Notes under the pieces: model-generated | What the model was told of the DNA's origin: nothing | Seen by the model: the letters and a program-made list of their open reading frames with translations, nothing else | The model's database searches: none | NCBI RefSeq assembly: GCF_002018875.1 | Contig: NZ_MVOL01000006.1 | Span: 413,709 to 477,708 of the forward strand | DNA length: 64,000 nucleotides | Direction: 5' to 3' | Source of the DNA: Pseudomonas sp. MF4836 | GTDB lineage: Bacteria > Pseudomonadota > Gammaproteobacteria > Pseudomonadales > Pseudomonadaceae | Program-made: the position numbers and the translations under genes | In this document: piece by piece, positions 42,759 through 50,079 of the stretch | Layout of the letters: the number at the start of each line of letters is the position of its first letter | How positions within the stretch are numbered: the stretch's first letter is position 1

Positions 42759-43794
42759 CGACAGGGTCTTTGATATTCACATTGACGGTGACCGACATGC
42801 CCGGGCGGATCTTGCCGTGCAGCGGGTTGTCGGCGGCGAAGGTCAGCTTCACCGGAATGCGTTGCACCACCTTGGTGAAGTTGCCGGTGGCGTTGTCCGG
42901 TGGCAGCAGGCTGAACTGCGCGCCGGAGGCGGCGAACAGACTCTCGACCCGGCCCTCGATCGGTGTGTCGCTGTAGGCGTCGAAAATCAGCTCGGCTTTC
43001 TGCCCAGGCTGCATATGGCCGATCTGGGTTTCCTTGAAGTTGGCCTGAATCCAGATGTCCTGGTCCGGGACGATCGACAGCAGGTAGGCGCCGGCCTGGA
43101 CGAACTGGCCGTTGCGGGCGGCGCGCTGGCCGATCAGGCCGCTGATCGGGGCGTGGATTTCGCTCCGGGTCAGGTTCAGTTCGGCCTGGGCCAGGTCGGT
43201 GCGGGCGTTGGCGATCTGCGCGTCGAGGCGCTTGATCTCGGCGTTCAGCGCATTGACCTGCTGGCGCTGGCCTTGCAGGTCGGCCTGGGCCTTGGCCACT
43301 TGCGAACGGGCAATATGGCTGTCGGCGGAGAGGGTGGTGACCCGCTCTTCCGAGACGTACCCGGGCTTGCGCAAGGTCTGTGCGCGGGACAGGTCGATTT
43401 GCGAGCGGCCCAGGCTGGCCTGGCTCGACTCGACCTGGGCTTCACCGGCGGCGATCAGGCTGGCTTGCTGGGTCAGTTTGCTCATGGCTTGCAGGCGCTC
43501 GGCTTCGCGAGTGGCCAGCGCGGCATTGGCGCGGTCGACGGCGAGGTGGAAGTCATCGCCTTCGAGGCGGACCAGTAATTGGCCTTTTTCCACGTGCTGG
43601 TTGTCCTGCACCAGCACCTGCTCGATACGTGCCCCCAATTGGCTGGAGACGCGGGTGATCTCGCCCTGGACGTAGGCGTTATCGGTGCTCTCATAAAAGC
43701 GCCCCTTGAACCACCAATGGGCGAAAAAGCCGAGGACGATGATCACGACCAGAAACAGGAAAACAAACAGGCGACGCTTGAGTTGGGCAGGCAT
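42748..43794 (-). CDS. EmrA/HlyD-type periplasmic adaptor
   Basis: 348 residues. An N-terminal anchor (RRLFVFLFLVVIIVLGFFAH) is followed by the biotinyl-lipoyl-like half (YVQGEITRVSSQLGARIEQV, QDNQHVEKGQLLVRLEGDDF), a long alpha-helical hairpin (about 90-200, with GQRQQVNALNAEIKRLDAQI) and the second lipoyl half (SEIHAPISGLIGQRAARNGQ). ATG 43794 gives the usual short N-terminus; the frame upstream to 43857 is not family-like. The first gene of the efflux pair. Divergent from gltX. Confidence 0.9.
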   Translation of the reverse strand: MPAQLKRRLFVFLFLVVIIVLGFFAHWWFKGRFYESTDNAYVQGEITRVSSQLGARIEQVLVQDNQHVEKGQLLVRLEGDDFHLAVDRANAALATREAERLQAMSKLTQQASLIAAGEAQVESSQASLGRSQIDLSRAQTLRKPGYVSEERVTTLSADSHIARSQVAKAQADLQGQRQQVNALNAEIKRLDAQIANARTDLAQAELNLTRSEIHAPISGLIGQRAARNGQFVQAGAYLLSIVPDQDIWIQANFKETQIGHMQPGQKAELIFDAYSDTPIEGRVESLFAASGAQFSLLPPDNATGNFTKVVQRIPVKLTFAADNPLHGKIRPGMSVTVNVNIKDPVDGR

Positions 43795-44024
43795 GGGCAG
43801 GCTGGATTCAAAAAGTGTAAGGAGATATATCCGTGGGCGAATTTGGCATATAGCCACCTAGGGGTAAATGCCACAGCAAGATAATCGCCGTTGCAACGGG
43901 GCTACAGTGGTTTGTAGGCGCAACCTTGGCTTAAATGCCCTCCTGACTGGAGCCGGGTCGGCATCGCCTGTTACCATTCGCCCCCTGTTTGATCTCCGCT
44001 TTTATATCCTTTCCGAGACATGCC

Positions 44025-45506
44025 ATGACCACCGTCCGCACGCGCATCGCGCCATCGCCCACTGGGGATCCCCACGTCGGCACCGCTTACATCGCTTTGT
44101 TCAACTATTGCTTTGCCAAGCAGCATGGCGGTGAGTTCATCCTGCGTATCGAAGACACCGACCAGTTGCGTTCGACCCGCGAGTCCGAGCAGCAGATTTT
44201 CGATGCCTTGCGCTGGCTGGGCATCACCTGGGCCGAAGGTCCGGACGTTGGCGGCCCCCACGGCCCGTACCGCCAGAGCGAACGCAGCGACATCTACAAA
44301 AAGTACACCCAGCAGTTGGTGGACATGGGCCACGCCTTCCCGTGCTTCTGCACCGCTGAAGAGCTGGACCAGATGCGCGCCGAACAACAGGCCCGGGGCG
44401 AAACCCCGCGCTATGACGGTCGTGCACTGTTGCTGTCCAAGGAAGAAGTGGCCCAGCGCCTGGCTGCCGGCGAGCCCCATGTCATCCGCATGAAAGTACC
44501 GAGCGAAGGCGTATGCGTGGTGCCGGACATGCTGCGCGGCGATGTCGAGATCCCGTGGGATCGCATGGACATGCAAGTGCTGATGAAGACCGACGGCTTG
44601 CCGACCTACTTCCTGGCCAACGTGGTCGACGACCACCTGATGGGCATCACCCACGTCCTGCGTGGCGAAGAGTGGCTGCCATCGGCGCCGAAACTGATCC
44701 TGCTCTACGAGTACTTCGGCTGGGAGCAACCGCAGCTGTGCTACATGCCGCTGCTGCGTAACCCGGACAAGAGCAAACTGTCCAAGCGCAAGAATCCGAC
44801 CTCGGTGACCTTCTACGAGCGCATGGGCTTTATGCCGGAGGCGATGCTCAACTACCTGGGTCGCATGGGCTGGTCGATGCCGGACGAGCGCGAGAAGTTC
44901 TCACTGCAGGAAATGGTCGACAATTTCGACCTGTCCCGTGTCTCCCTGGGTGGGCCGATCTTCGATATCGAGAAGTTGTCGTGGCTCAACGGCCAATGGC
45001 TGCGTGACCTGCCGGTGGAGGAGTTCGCCAGCCGTGTGCAGCAGTGGGCGCTGAACCCCGAATACATGATGAAGATCGCGCCGCTGGTGCAGGGCAGGGT
45101 GGAGACCTTCAGCCAGGTCGCGCCGTTGGCGAGCTTCTTCTTTGCCGGTGGCGTGAATCCGGACGCGAAGCTGTTTGAGTCGAAGAAACTCTCGGGTGAC
45201 CAGGTTCGCCAGTTGATGCAGTTGATCCTGTGGAAGCTCGAAAGCCTGCGCCAGTGGGAGAAGGATGCAATCACTGCGACTATCCAGGCCGTGGTTGAAT
45301 CCCTGGAATTGAAACTGCGCGATGCGATGCCACTGATGTTCGCCGCCATCACCGGCCAGGCGAGTTCGGTCTCGGTGCTCGATGCCATGGAGATCCTCGG
45401 TCCGGACCTGACCCGTTTCCGTCTGCGCCAAGCCCTTGATTTGCTTGGTGGTGTGTCGAAGAAAGAAAACAAGGAATGGGAAAAGCTGCTGGGCGCTATC
45501 GCTTAA
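44025..45506 (+). CDS. gltX: Glutamyl-tRNA synthetase
   Basis: Charges tRNA-Glu, 493 residues. The HIGH-type motif is RIAPSPTGDPHVGTAYIALF, and the KMSKS-type motif is DKSKLSKRKNPTSVT near residue 251. RIEDTDQLRSTRESEQQI and LPTYFLANVVDDHLMGITHV are conserved. The position-10 context GDPHVG is usual in pseudomonads. Two tRNA-Glu genes follow within 700 bases, so the enzyme and its substrate are neighbours, although the tRNAs have their own promoter. A hairpin ends the gene. Confidence 0.98.
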   Translation: MTTVRTRIAPSPTGDPHVGTAYIALFNYCFAKQHGGEFILRIEDTDQLRSTRESEQQIFDALRWLGITWAEGPDVGGPHGPYRQSERSDIYKKYTQQLVDMGHAFPCFCTAEELDQMRAEQQARGETPRYDGRALLLSKEEVAQRLAAGEPHVIRMKVPSEGVCVVPDMLRGDVEIPWDRMDMQVLMKTDGLPTYFLANVVDDHLMGITHVLRGEEWLPSAPKLILLYEYFGWEQPQLCYMPLLRNPDKSKLSKRKNPTSVTFYERMGFMPEAMLNYLGRMGWSMPDEREKFSLQEMVDNFDLSRVSLGGPIFDIEKLSWLNGQWLRDLPVEEFASRVQQWALNPEYMMKIAPLVQGRVETFSQVAPLASFFFAGGVNPDAKLFESKKLSGDQVRQLMQLILWKLESLRQWEKDAITATIQAVVESLELKLRDAMPLMFAAITGQASSVSVLDAMEILGPDLTRFRLRQALDLLGGVSKKENKEWEKLLGAIA

Positions 45507-45525
45507 CCCTGCTGATGTAACGGCC

Positions 45526-45547
45526 AAACCCCGGTTTTCCGGGGTTT
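45526..45547 (+). terminator. Terminator of gltX
   Basis: AAACCCCGG and CCGGGGTTT pair perfectly around TTTT. Only three T follow, so it may be incomplete. Confidence 0.7.
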
Positions 45548-45603
45548 GCTCGGTAAGTGATTGTTATCTCGGCAAAAAATTTTGAAAATTGTTGAAAATA
45601 AAT

Positions 45604-45632
45604 TTGACAGGTTTCAAATACGCCATTAAGAT
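45604..45632 (+). promoter_or_regulatory. Strong promoter of the tRNA-Ala/Glu cluster
   Basis: TTGACA (45604-45609), 17 bases, TAAGAT (45627-45632), followed by the GC-rich discriminator TCGCCCCG. This is the form of stable-RNA promoters under stringent control. The start would lie near 45639, just before tRNA-Ala. Confidence 0.8.
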
Positions 45633-45653
45633 TCGCCCCGTCCTCACCGACGA

Positions 45654-45729
<76 letters not shown>

Positions 45730-45808
45730 ATTTACAGGTTCAAGGTCTGGCCACACCGTCCTTGAATTCGATCAGACTCAGCCTGATCACGTTGTATAGA
45801 AGGTTTGT

Positions 45809-45884
45809 GTCCCCTTCGTCTAGTGGCCTAGGACACCGCCCTTTCACGGCGGTAACAGGGGTTCGAGTCCCCTAGGGGACGCCA
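45809..45884 (+). tRNA. tRNA-Glu (TTC), copy 1
   Basis: 76 bases, starts GTCCCCTTCG and ends GGGGACGCCA with encoded CCA. Anticodon loop CTTTCAC within CCGCC/GGCGG stem, anticodon TTC. Same transcript as tRNA-Ala. Confidence 0.97.
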
Positions 45885-45937
45885 GTTTTACAGAAGTGAT
45901 GTTGCAAGATGTCACTCCGCCGCGAGGCGAAAAATCT

Positions 45938-46013
<76 letters not shown>

Positions 46014-46093
46014 ATTTTACAGTTCAAGGTCTGGCCACACCGGCCTTGAATCGATCAGCACTCAGCACTGATCAGTTGTATAGAAGGGTTTGT

Positions 46094-46169
46094 GTCCCCT
46101 TCGTCTAGTGGCCTAGGACACCGCCCTTTCACGGCGGTAACAGGGGTTCGAGTCCCCTAGGGGACGCCA
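46094..46169 (+). tRNA. tRNA-Glu (TTC), copy 2
   Basis: 76 bases, the same sequence as copy 1, anticodon TTC, encoded CCA. Last gene of the tRNA cluster; two hairpins with T-runs follow. Confidence 0.97.
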
Positions 46170-46174
46170 CGTTT

Positions 46175-46224
46175 ACCCGCTCTGCGGGATTTTTAAGGGT
46201 CATTCAATTATTGAATGGCCCTTT
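46175..46224 (+). terminator. Two consecutive terminators after the tRNA cluster
   Basis: First CCCGC-TCT-GCGGG followed by ATTTTT, then AAGGGTCATTCAA and TTGAATGGCCCTT around TTA followed by T. The double stop fits a highly expressed RNA operon. Confidence 0.85.
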
Positions 46225-46315
46225 TGTTTGTCTGGCGTTTGGCCAATCCTCTTTTCTTTCCTGAAAATCCCTTCTGACCAGCGGTCACAATCGCGACTTG
46301 CGAAAATTTATTATG

Positions 46316-46328
46316 AGAATAATATTCT
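46316..46328. promoter_or_regulatory. Probable operator of the TetR-type regulator
   Basis: AGAATAATATTCT is a perfect 13-base palindrome just before the regulator gene, followed by a related half-site TAATATTC (46334-46341). Autoregulation by the TetR protein is likely but inferred. Confidence 0.55.
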
Positions 46329-46351
46329 GTTCGTAATATTCGGAGGCAACG

Positions 46352-46891
46352 ATGAACGATAAAAAAGCTCAAACCCGAGAACGCATTCTCCAGGCCGCCA
46401 GTTCGGCGTTGATCCAGCGTGGCCCGGCCGAGCCGAGCGTAGGCGAAGTCATGGGCGCTGCCGGGCTGACGGTGGGCGGTTTCTACGCCCATTTCGAAAG
46501 CAAGGACGCGCTGATGCTCGAAGCCTTCACCCAGTTGCTGGCCCAGCGTCGGGGACTGATTGCCGATATGGACAGCGAACTGACCGGTGAGGAACGGCGT
46601 GCCCTGGTCGCAGCGTTTTACCTGTCGCGCAAGCACCGCGATTCCACCGAGCAGGCCTGCCCGATCCCGGCTTCGATCGGTGAGCTGGGGCGCCTGCCTG
46701 ATGAATTCCGCAAGGCCCTCAATGAGCATGTGGAGTTGATGGTCGCGCAGCTGGCGTCCAGTCCTGAAGACACGGATAAGGCTCTGGCGGATATGGCCCT
46801 GATGATTGGCGGCCTGGCCATGGCGCGGGCCCTGGGCCCGGGTGAGTTGTCGGATCGATTGCTGCGCGCCGCCAAATCGGCGGTGCTCTGA
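46352..46891 (+). CDS. TetR-family transcriptional regulator
   Basis: 179 residues. The DNA-binding N-terminus is RERILQAASSALIQRGPAEP, then GEVMGAAGLTVGGFYAHFES and KDALMLEAF, the typical TetR helix-turn-helix. The C-terminal ligand part is helical with CPIPASIGELGRLPDEFRKA. GGAGG lies six bases before the ATG, and an AT-rich palindrome lies upstream. It is followed 31 bases later by an alpha/beta hydrolase gene, which it probably controls together with itself. Confidence 0.93.
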   Translation: MNDKKAQTRERILQAASSALIQRGPAEPSVGEVMGAAGLTVGGFYAHFESKDALMLEAFTQLLAQRRGLIADMDSELTGEERRALVAAFYLSRKHRDSTEQACPIPASIGELGRLPDEFRKALNEHVELMVAQLASSPEDTDKALADMALMIGGLAMARALGPGELSDRLLRAAKSAVL

Positions 46892-46922
46892 CCCGGGCCG
46901 TCCTGGCCTGAGGAGATGAACC

Positions 46923-47756
46923 ATGAGCGGGTTGGGCTGGATTCGAAGCGTTAATGGCACCTTGGGGCATGTGGCCCCGCAATTGATTGCCAGGAAGATG
47001 CGGCAGGTGTTCATGACGCCCCGCGAGCGCCCGCCACGGGCCTGGGAGTTGCCGTTGCTGGCGCGGGCCGAGCGCATCACCCTGCGTTTCGGGCTTTCGG
47101 CGTTGCGCTGGGGTGAAGGCCCGACGGTGTTGCTGATGCACGGTTGGGAAGGGCGGCCGACGCAATTTGCCAGCTTGATCGAGGCCCTGGTGGCTGCAGG
47201 CTATACGGTGGTGGCGCTGGACGGCCCGGCCCATGGTCGCTCCCCGGGGAACGAAGCGCACGTCGTGCTGTTCGCCCGCGCCATGCTCGAGGCCGCGGCG
47301 GAGTTGCCGCCCCTGCGGGCCGTCATCGGTCATTCCATGGGCGGTGCCAGTGCCATGCTCGCGGTGCAATTGGGCCTGCGTACCGAGACCCTGGTCAGCA
47401 TCTCGGCGCCCGCGCGTATTCTCGACCTGCTGCGCGGGTTTGCACGCTACATGGGCCTTCCGCCACGGGCGCGCTCGGCGTTTATCCATGAAGTCGAGCA
47501 GAAAGTGGGCATGCGCGCCGCCGCCCTCGATGTGGCGCACTACCAATTGGACATGCCCGGGCTGATCGTGCACGCCGAGGATGATCACTTCGTTGCGGTG
47601 CAGGAGTCGGAGCTGATCCATCAAGCCTGGTTTGACAGCCGCCTGCTGCGCCTGGAAGAGGGTGGTCATCAGCGGGTACTGGCCGACCCGCGGGTGATCG
47701 ATGGCGTGCTGTCGCTGGTCACCGGTCGTCGGCTGCCGGCGCGGCAATCCGCCTGA
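46923..47756 (+). CDS. Alpha/beta hydrolase
   Basis: 277 residues, cytosolic. The oxyanion-hole region is VLLMHGWEGRPTQFASL, the nucleophile elbow is VIGHSMGGASAMLAVQLG (Ser near 141), the acid is in HAEDDHFVAVQES and the histidine in LEEGGHQRVLADP near the end. So the triad is complete. The substrate is not predictable. It lies 31 bases after the tetR gene and is probably in one transcript with it; a thioesterase gene follows 47 bases later. Confidence 0.9.
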   Translation: MSGLGWIRSVNGTLGHVAPQLIARKMRQVFMTPRERPPRAWELPLLARAERITLRFGLSALRWGEGPTVLLMHGWEGRPTQFASLIEALVAAGYTVVALDGPAHGRSPGNEAHVVLFARAMLEAAAELPPLRAVIGHSMGGASAMLAVQLGLRTETLVSISAPARILDLLRGFARYMGLPPRARSAFIHEVEQKVGMRAAALDVAHYQLDMPGLIVHAEDDHFVAVQESELIHQAWFDSRLLRLEEGGHQRVLADPRVIDGVLSLVTGRRLPARQSA

Positions 47757-47803
47757 GCATCCGGTACACTGCCCCGGTCAAAAAAACTGACCGGGAGTGA
47801 GGC

Positions 47804-48238
47804 ATGGGCTGGGATCTGGCAACGCCATTTATCATTGATCTGCAGGTGGATGCACAAGACATCGACGGCTTGGGCCACGCCAATAATGCGGTGTATGTCA
47901 GTTGGCTGGAGCGTTGCGCCTGGCGCCACTCCCAGCGCCTGGGCCTGGACCTGGTCGAGTACCGGCGGCTGGACCGGGCCATGGCCGTGGTCCGGCATGA
48001 AATCGATTACCTGGCCGCCGCCTACGAAGGCGACGAGCTGCAATTGGCGACCTGGATCGTCGATTGGGACCAGCGCCTGAAAATGACCCGTCGCTTCCAG
48101 CTGATCCGCCCCAGCGACAACACTACCTTGTTGCGCGCCCAGACCACCTTTGTCTGCATCGAGCTTTCCAGCGGCAAGCCAAAGCGCATGCCGGCGGAGT
48201 TTCTCGAAGGCTACGGGCCGGCCTTGCAGGCGGGTTGA
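47804..48238 (+). CDS. 4-hydroxybenzoyl-CoA thioesterase-like (hotdog fold) protein
   Basis: 144 residues. The hotdog motif D-x(5)-G-H-x-N-N-x-x-Y reads DAQDIDGLGHANNAVYVSWL, with the catalytic aspartate, followed by VVRHEIDYLAAAYEGDELQL and TTFVCIELSSGKPKRMP. Predicted to cleave acyl-CoA or acyl-ACP thioesters; the substrate is unknown. CGGGAGTGAGGC precedes the ATG. It follows the hydrolase gene on the same strand and precedes dusC. Confidence 0.9.
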   Translation: MGWDLATPFIIDLQVDAQDIDGLGHANNAVYVSWLERCAWRHSQRLGLDLVEYRRLDRAMAVVRHEIDYLAAAYEGDELQLATWIVDWDQRLKMTRRFQLIRPSDNTTLLRAQTTFVCIELSSGKPKRMPAEFLEGYGPALQAG

Positions 48239-48335
48239 GAGCGGAGCGTTCTGTCAGCCCAAACACCTGCTTGTGTGCGAAACCCAGTAAACTGCCGCAC
48301 GTTTTTTTGCCCGTGTTTTTCGTTGAGTGTGATTC

Positions 48336-49295
48336 ATGCAAATTGCTTTGGCGCCCATGGAGGGGTTGGTCGACAACATCCTGCGCGATGTACTGACCCG
48401 AGTCGGCGGTATCGACTGGTGCGTGACCGAGTTCATCCGGGTCAATGATCGCCTGCTGACCTCGGCCTATTTCCACAAACTCGCGCCTGAATTGCTGCAC
48501 GGTGCCCGTACCGCTGCGGGGGTGCCGCTGCGTGTGCAATTGCTCGGCTCCGATCCGGTGTGCCTGGCGGAAAACGCGGCGTTGGCCTGTGAGTTGGGTT
48601 CCGAGGTCATCGACCTCAACTTCGGCTGCCCGGCCAAGACCGTGAACAAGTCCCGGGGCGGCGCGGTGCTGCTCAAGGAGCCCGAGTTGCTCAATGAAAT
48701 CGTCGAGCATGTACGGCGTGCCGTGCCGGCCCATATCCCGGTTACCGCCAAGATGCGCCTGGGTTTCGACAGCCCGGACGGTGCCCTGGTCTGCGCCACG
48801 GCCCTGGCCGAAGGCGGTGCGGCGCATATCGTGGTGCACGCGCGGACCAAGGCTGACGGCTACAAGCCGCCCGCGCACTGGGAGTGGATCCCGCGGGTGC
48901 AGGAAGTGGTCAAGGTGCCGGTGTTCGCCAATGGTGATATCTGGAGCGTCGAAGACTGGCGGCGTTGCCGCGAAATCAGCGGCGTCGAGGACATCATGCT
49001 CGGCCGTGGCCTGGTCTCGCGTCCTGACCTGGCCCGGCAGATCGCCGCAGCGCGGGCTGGAGAAGAGGTGGTGGAAATGTCCTGGGCCGAGTTGCAGCCA
49101 CTGCTCCAGGATTTCTGGGCCCAGGCCGTGGCGCAACTGACCCCGCGCTCGGCGCCGGGGCGTCTGAAGCAATGGCTGGCGATGCTCACGCGCAATTATC
49201 CGGAGGCGGTCGAGCTGTTCACGGCCATGCGCCGGGAAACCGATCTGGATCAGGTCGGGCGTCTGCTGGGTGTCCAGGGCAGCGCCGCCGCCTGA
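48336..49295 (+). CDS. dusC: tRNA-dihydrouridine(16) synthase DusC
   Basis: 319 residues, FMN enzyme reducing U16 in tRNA. MQIALAPMEGLVDNILRDVL is the DusC N-terminus; the catalytic cysteine is in DLNFGCPAKTVNKSRGGAVL near residue 98; AKMRLGFDSPDGA and HARTKADGYKPPAHW are family blocks, and VFANGDIWSVEDWRR contacts the flavin phosphate. It is the second Dus of the window (see DusA) and has a different tRNA position by family. Confidence 0.95.
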   Translation: MQIALAPMEGLVDNILRDVLTRVGGIDWCVTEFIRVNDRLLTSAYFHKLAPELLHGARTAAGVPLRVQLLGSDPVCLAENAALACELGSEVIDLNFGCPAKTVNKSRGGAVLLKEPELLNEIVEHVRRAVPAHIPVTAKMRLGFDSPDGALVCATALAEGGAAHIVVHARTKADGYKPPAHWEWIPRVQEVVKVPVFANGDIWSVEDWRRCREISGVEDIMLGRGLVSRPDLARQIAAARAGEEVVEMSWAELQPLLQDFWAQAVAQLTPRSAPGRLKQWLAMLTRNYPEAVELFTAMRRETDLDQVGRLLGVQGSAAA

Positions 49296-49316
49296 AAATT
49301 TTTTCAAGAAAAACCT

Positions 49317-49344
49317 CTTGAAATGCCTGCCTCCATCCCTATCT
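49317..49344 (+). promoter_or_regulatory. Sigma32 heat-shock promoter of ibpA
   Basis: CTTGAA (49317-49322), 14 bases, CCCTATCT (49337-49344). This matches the sigma32 consensus CTTGAA-N(11-16)-CCCCATNT with one or two changes. The transcript would have a leader of about 60 bases containing the ROSE element. Confidence 0.75.
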
Positions 49345-49349
49345 CTTGG

Positions 49350-49411
49350 GTACGCGATGCCGAATTCGGGTCGCGGAGATATCCACTCGCTGAACTAATC
49401 AGGAGATACCC
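49350..49411 (+). promoter_or_regulatory. ROSE-type RNA thermometer in the ibpA leader
   Basis: The last hairpin pairs CTCGCTGA (49386-49393) with TCAGGAG (49399-49405), which contains the ribosome site. G49389 bulges out, exactly as in ROSE elements, and the conserved U(U/C)GCU word is present as TCGCT. Melting with heat would free the AGGAG before ATG 49412. An upstream stem may form from 49350-49380. Confidence 0.8.
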
Positions 49412-49858
49412 ATGAGTACTGCATTTTCTTTGGCTCCACTGTTCCGTTCCTCTGTTGGCTTCGACCGTTTCAATGACCTGTTCGAGTCGGCGTTGCGCAA
49501 CGAGCCGGGCAGCAGCTACCCGCCCTACAACGTCGAGAAGCGCGCGGACGACCAGTACCGTATCGTGATCGCGGCGGCCGGTTTCCAGGAAGAAGACCTG
49601 GAGCTGCAAGTTGAAAAAGGCGTGTTGACCGTAAGCGGTGGCAAGCGTGATGCCGATGACAGTGTCACCTACCTGCATCAGGGCATTGCCCAGCGGGCGT
49701 TCAAGTTGTCGTTCCGCCTGGCCGACCACATCGAGGTCAAGGCTGCCGGCCTGAGCAACGGTTTGTTGAATATCGACCTGCTGCGCACCGTGCCGGAAGA
49801 GGCCAAGCCAAAACGCATCCCGATCAATGGGGTACAGCAAGCAGCCCTGCAAAACTGA
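49412..49858 (+). CDS. ibpA: Small heat-shock protein, Hsp20/IbpA
   Basis: Holds unfolding proteins for refolding by DnaK and ClpB. 148 residues. MSTAFSLAPLFRSSVGFDRF is the IbpA N-terminus; the alpha-crystallin domain runs about 35-125 with YRIVIAAAGFQEEDLELQVE and AFKLSFRLADHIEVKAAGLS ending in GLLNIDLLRTVPE; the C-terminal PKRIPING is the I-x-I-like anchor. Expression is controlled by the sigma32 promoter and the ROSE thermometer just upstream. A terminator follows. Confidence 0.96.
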   Translation: MSTAFSLAPLFRSSVGFDRFNDLFESALRNEPGSSYPPYNVEKRADDQYRIVIAAAGFQEEDLELQVEKGVLTVSGGKRDADDSVTYLHQGIAQRAFKLSFRLADHIEVKAAGLSNGLLNIDLLRTVPEEAKPKRIPINGVQQAALQN

Positions 49859-49924
49859 GGCGGCGAGCTGGGAGGGGGCGTGTCGCCGTCACTTAAACGC
49901 TGATCCAGCACGCCCCTTCGGCAA

Positions 49925-49958
49925 AAAAGGCTCCGACTTGTTCGGGGCCTTTTTTTAT
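49925..49958. terminator. Terminator of ibpA
   Basis: AGGCTCCGA and TCGGGGCCT pair around CTTGT (one T-G pair), preceded by A and followed by seven T. Confidence 0.88.
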
Positions 49959-50079
49959 GGCTTCGGTGTTCTGTTTGAAGGGGATTGTCCGCACCAGCAG
50001 GCGATTGCCGTGCAAGGTCAGTGGGGCGGTTCTAGCGCGATCTGGGCACCGCAGGCGGCTGAGGCGCTGCTTGGAAGGC

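Noticed and set aside
43815..43840. Strong ribosome-site-like TAAGGAGATATATCC on the plus strand before gltX
   Set aside because: The GTG that follows opens no long frame, and gltX has its own start at 44025; it is probably chance or a relic.
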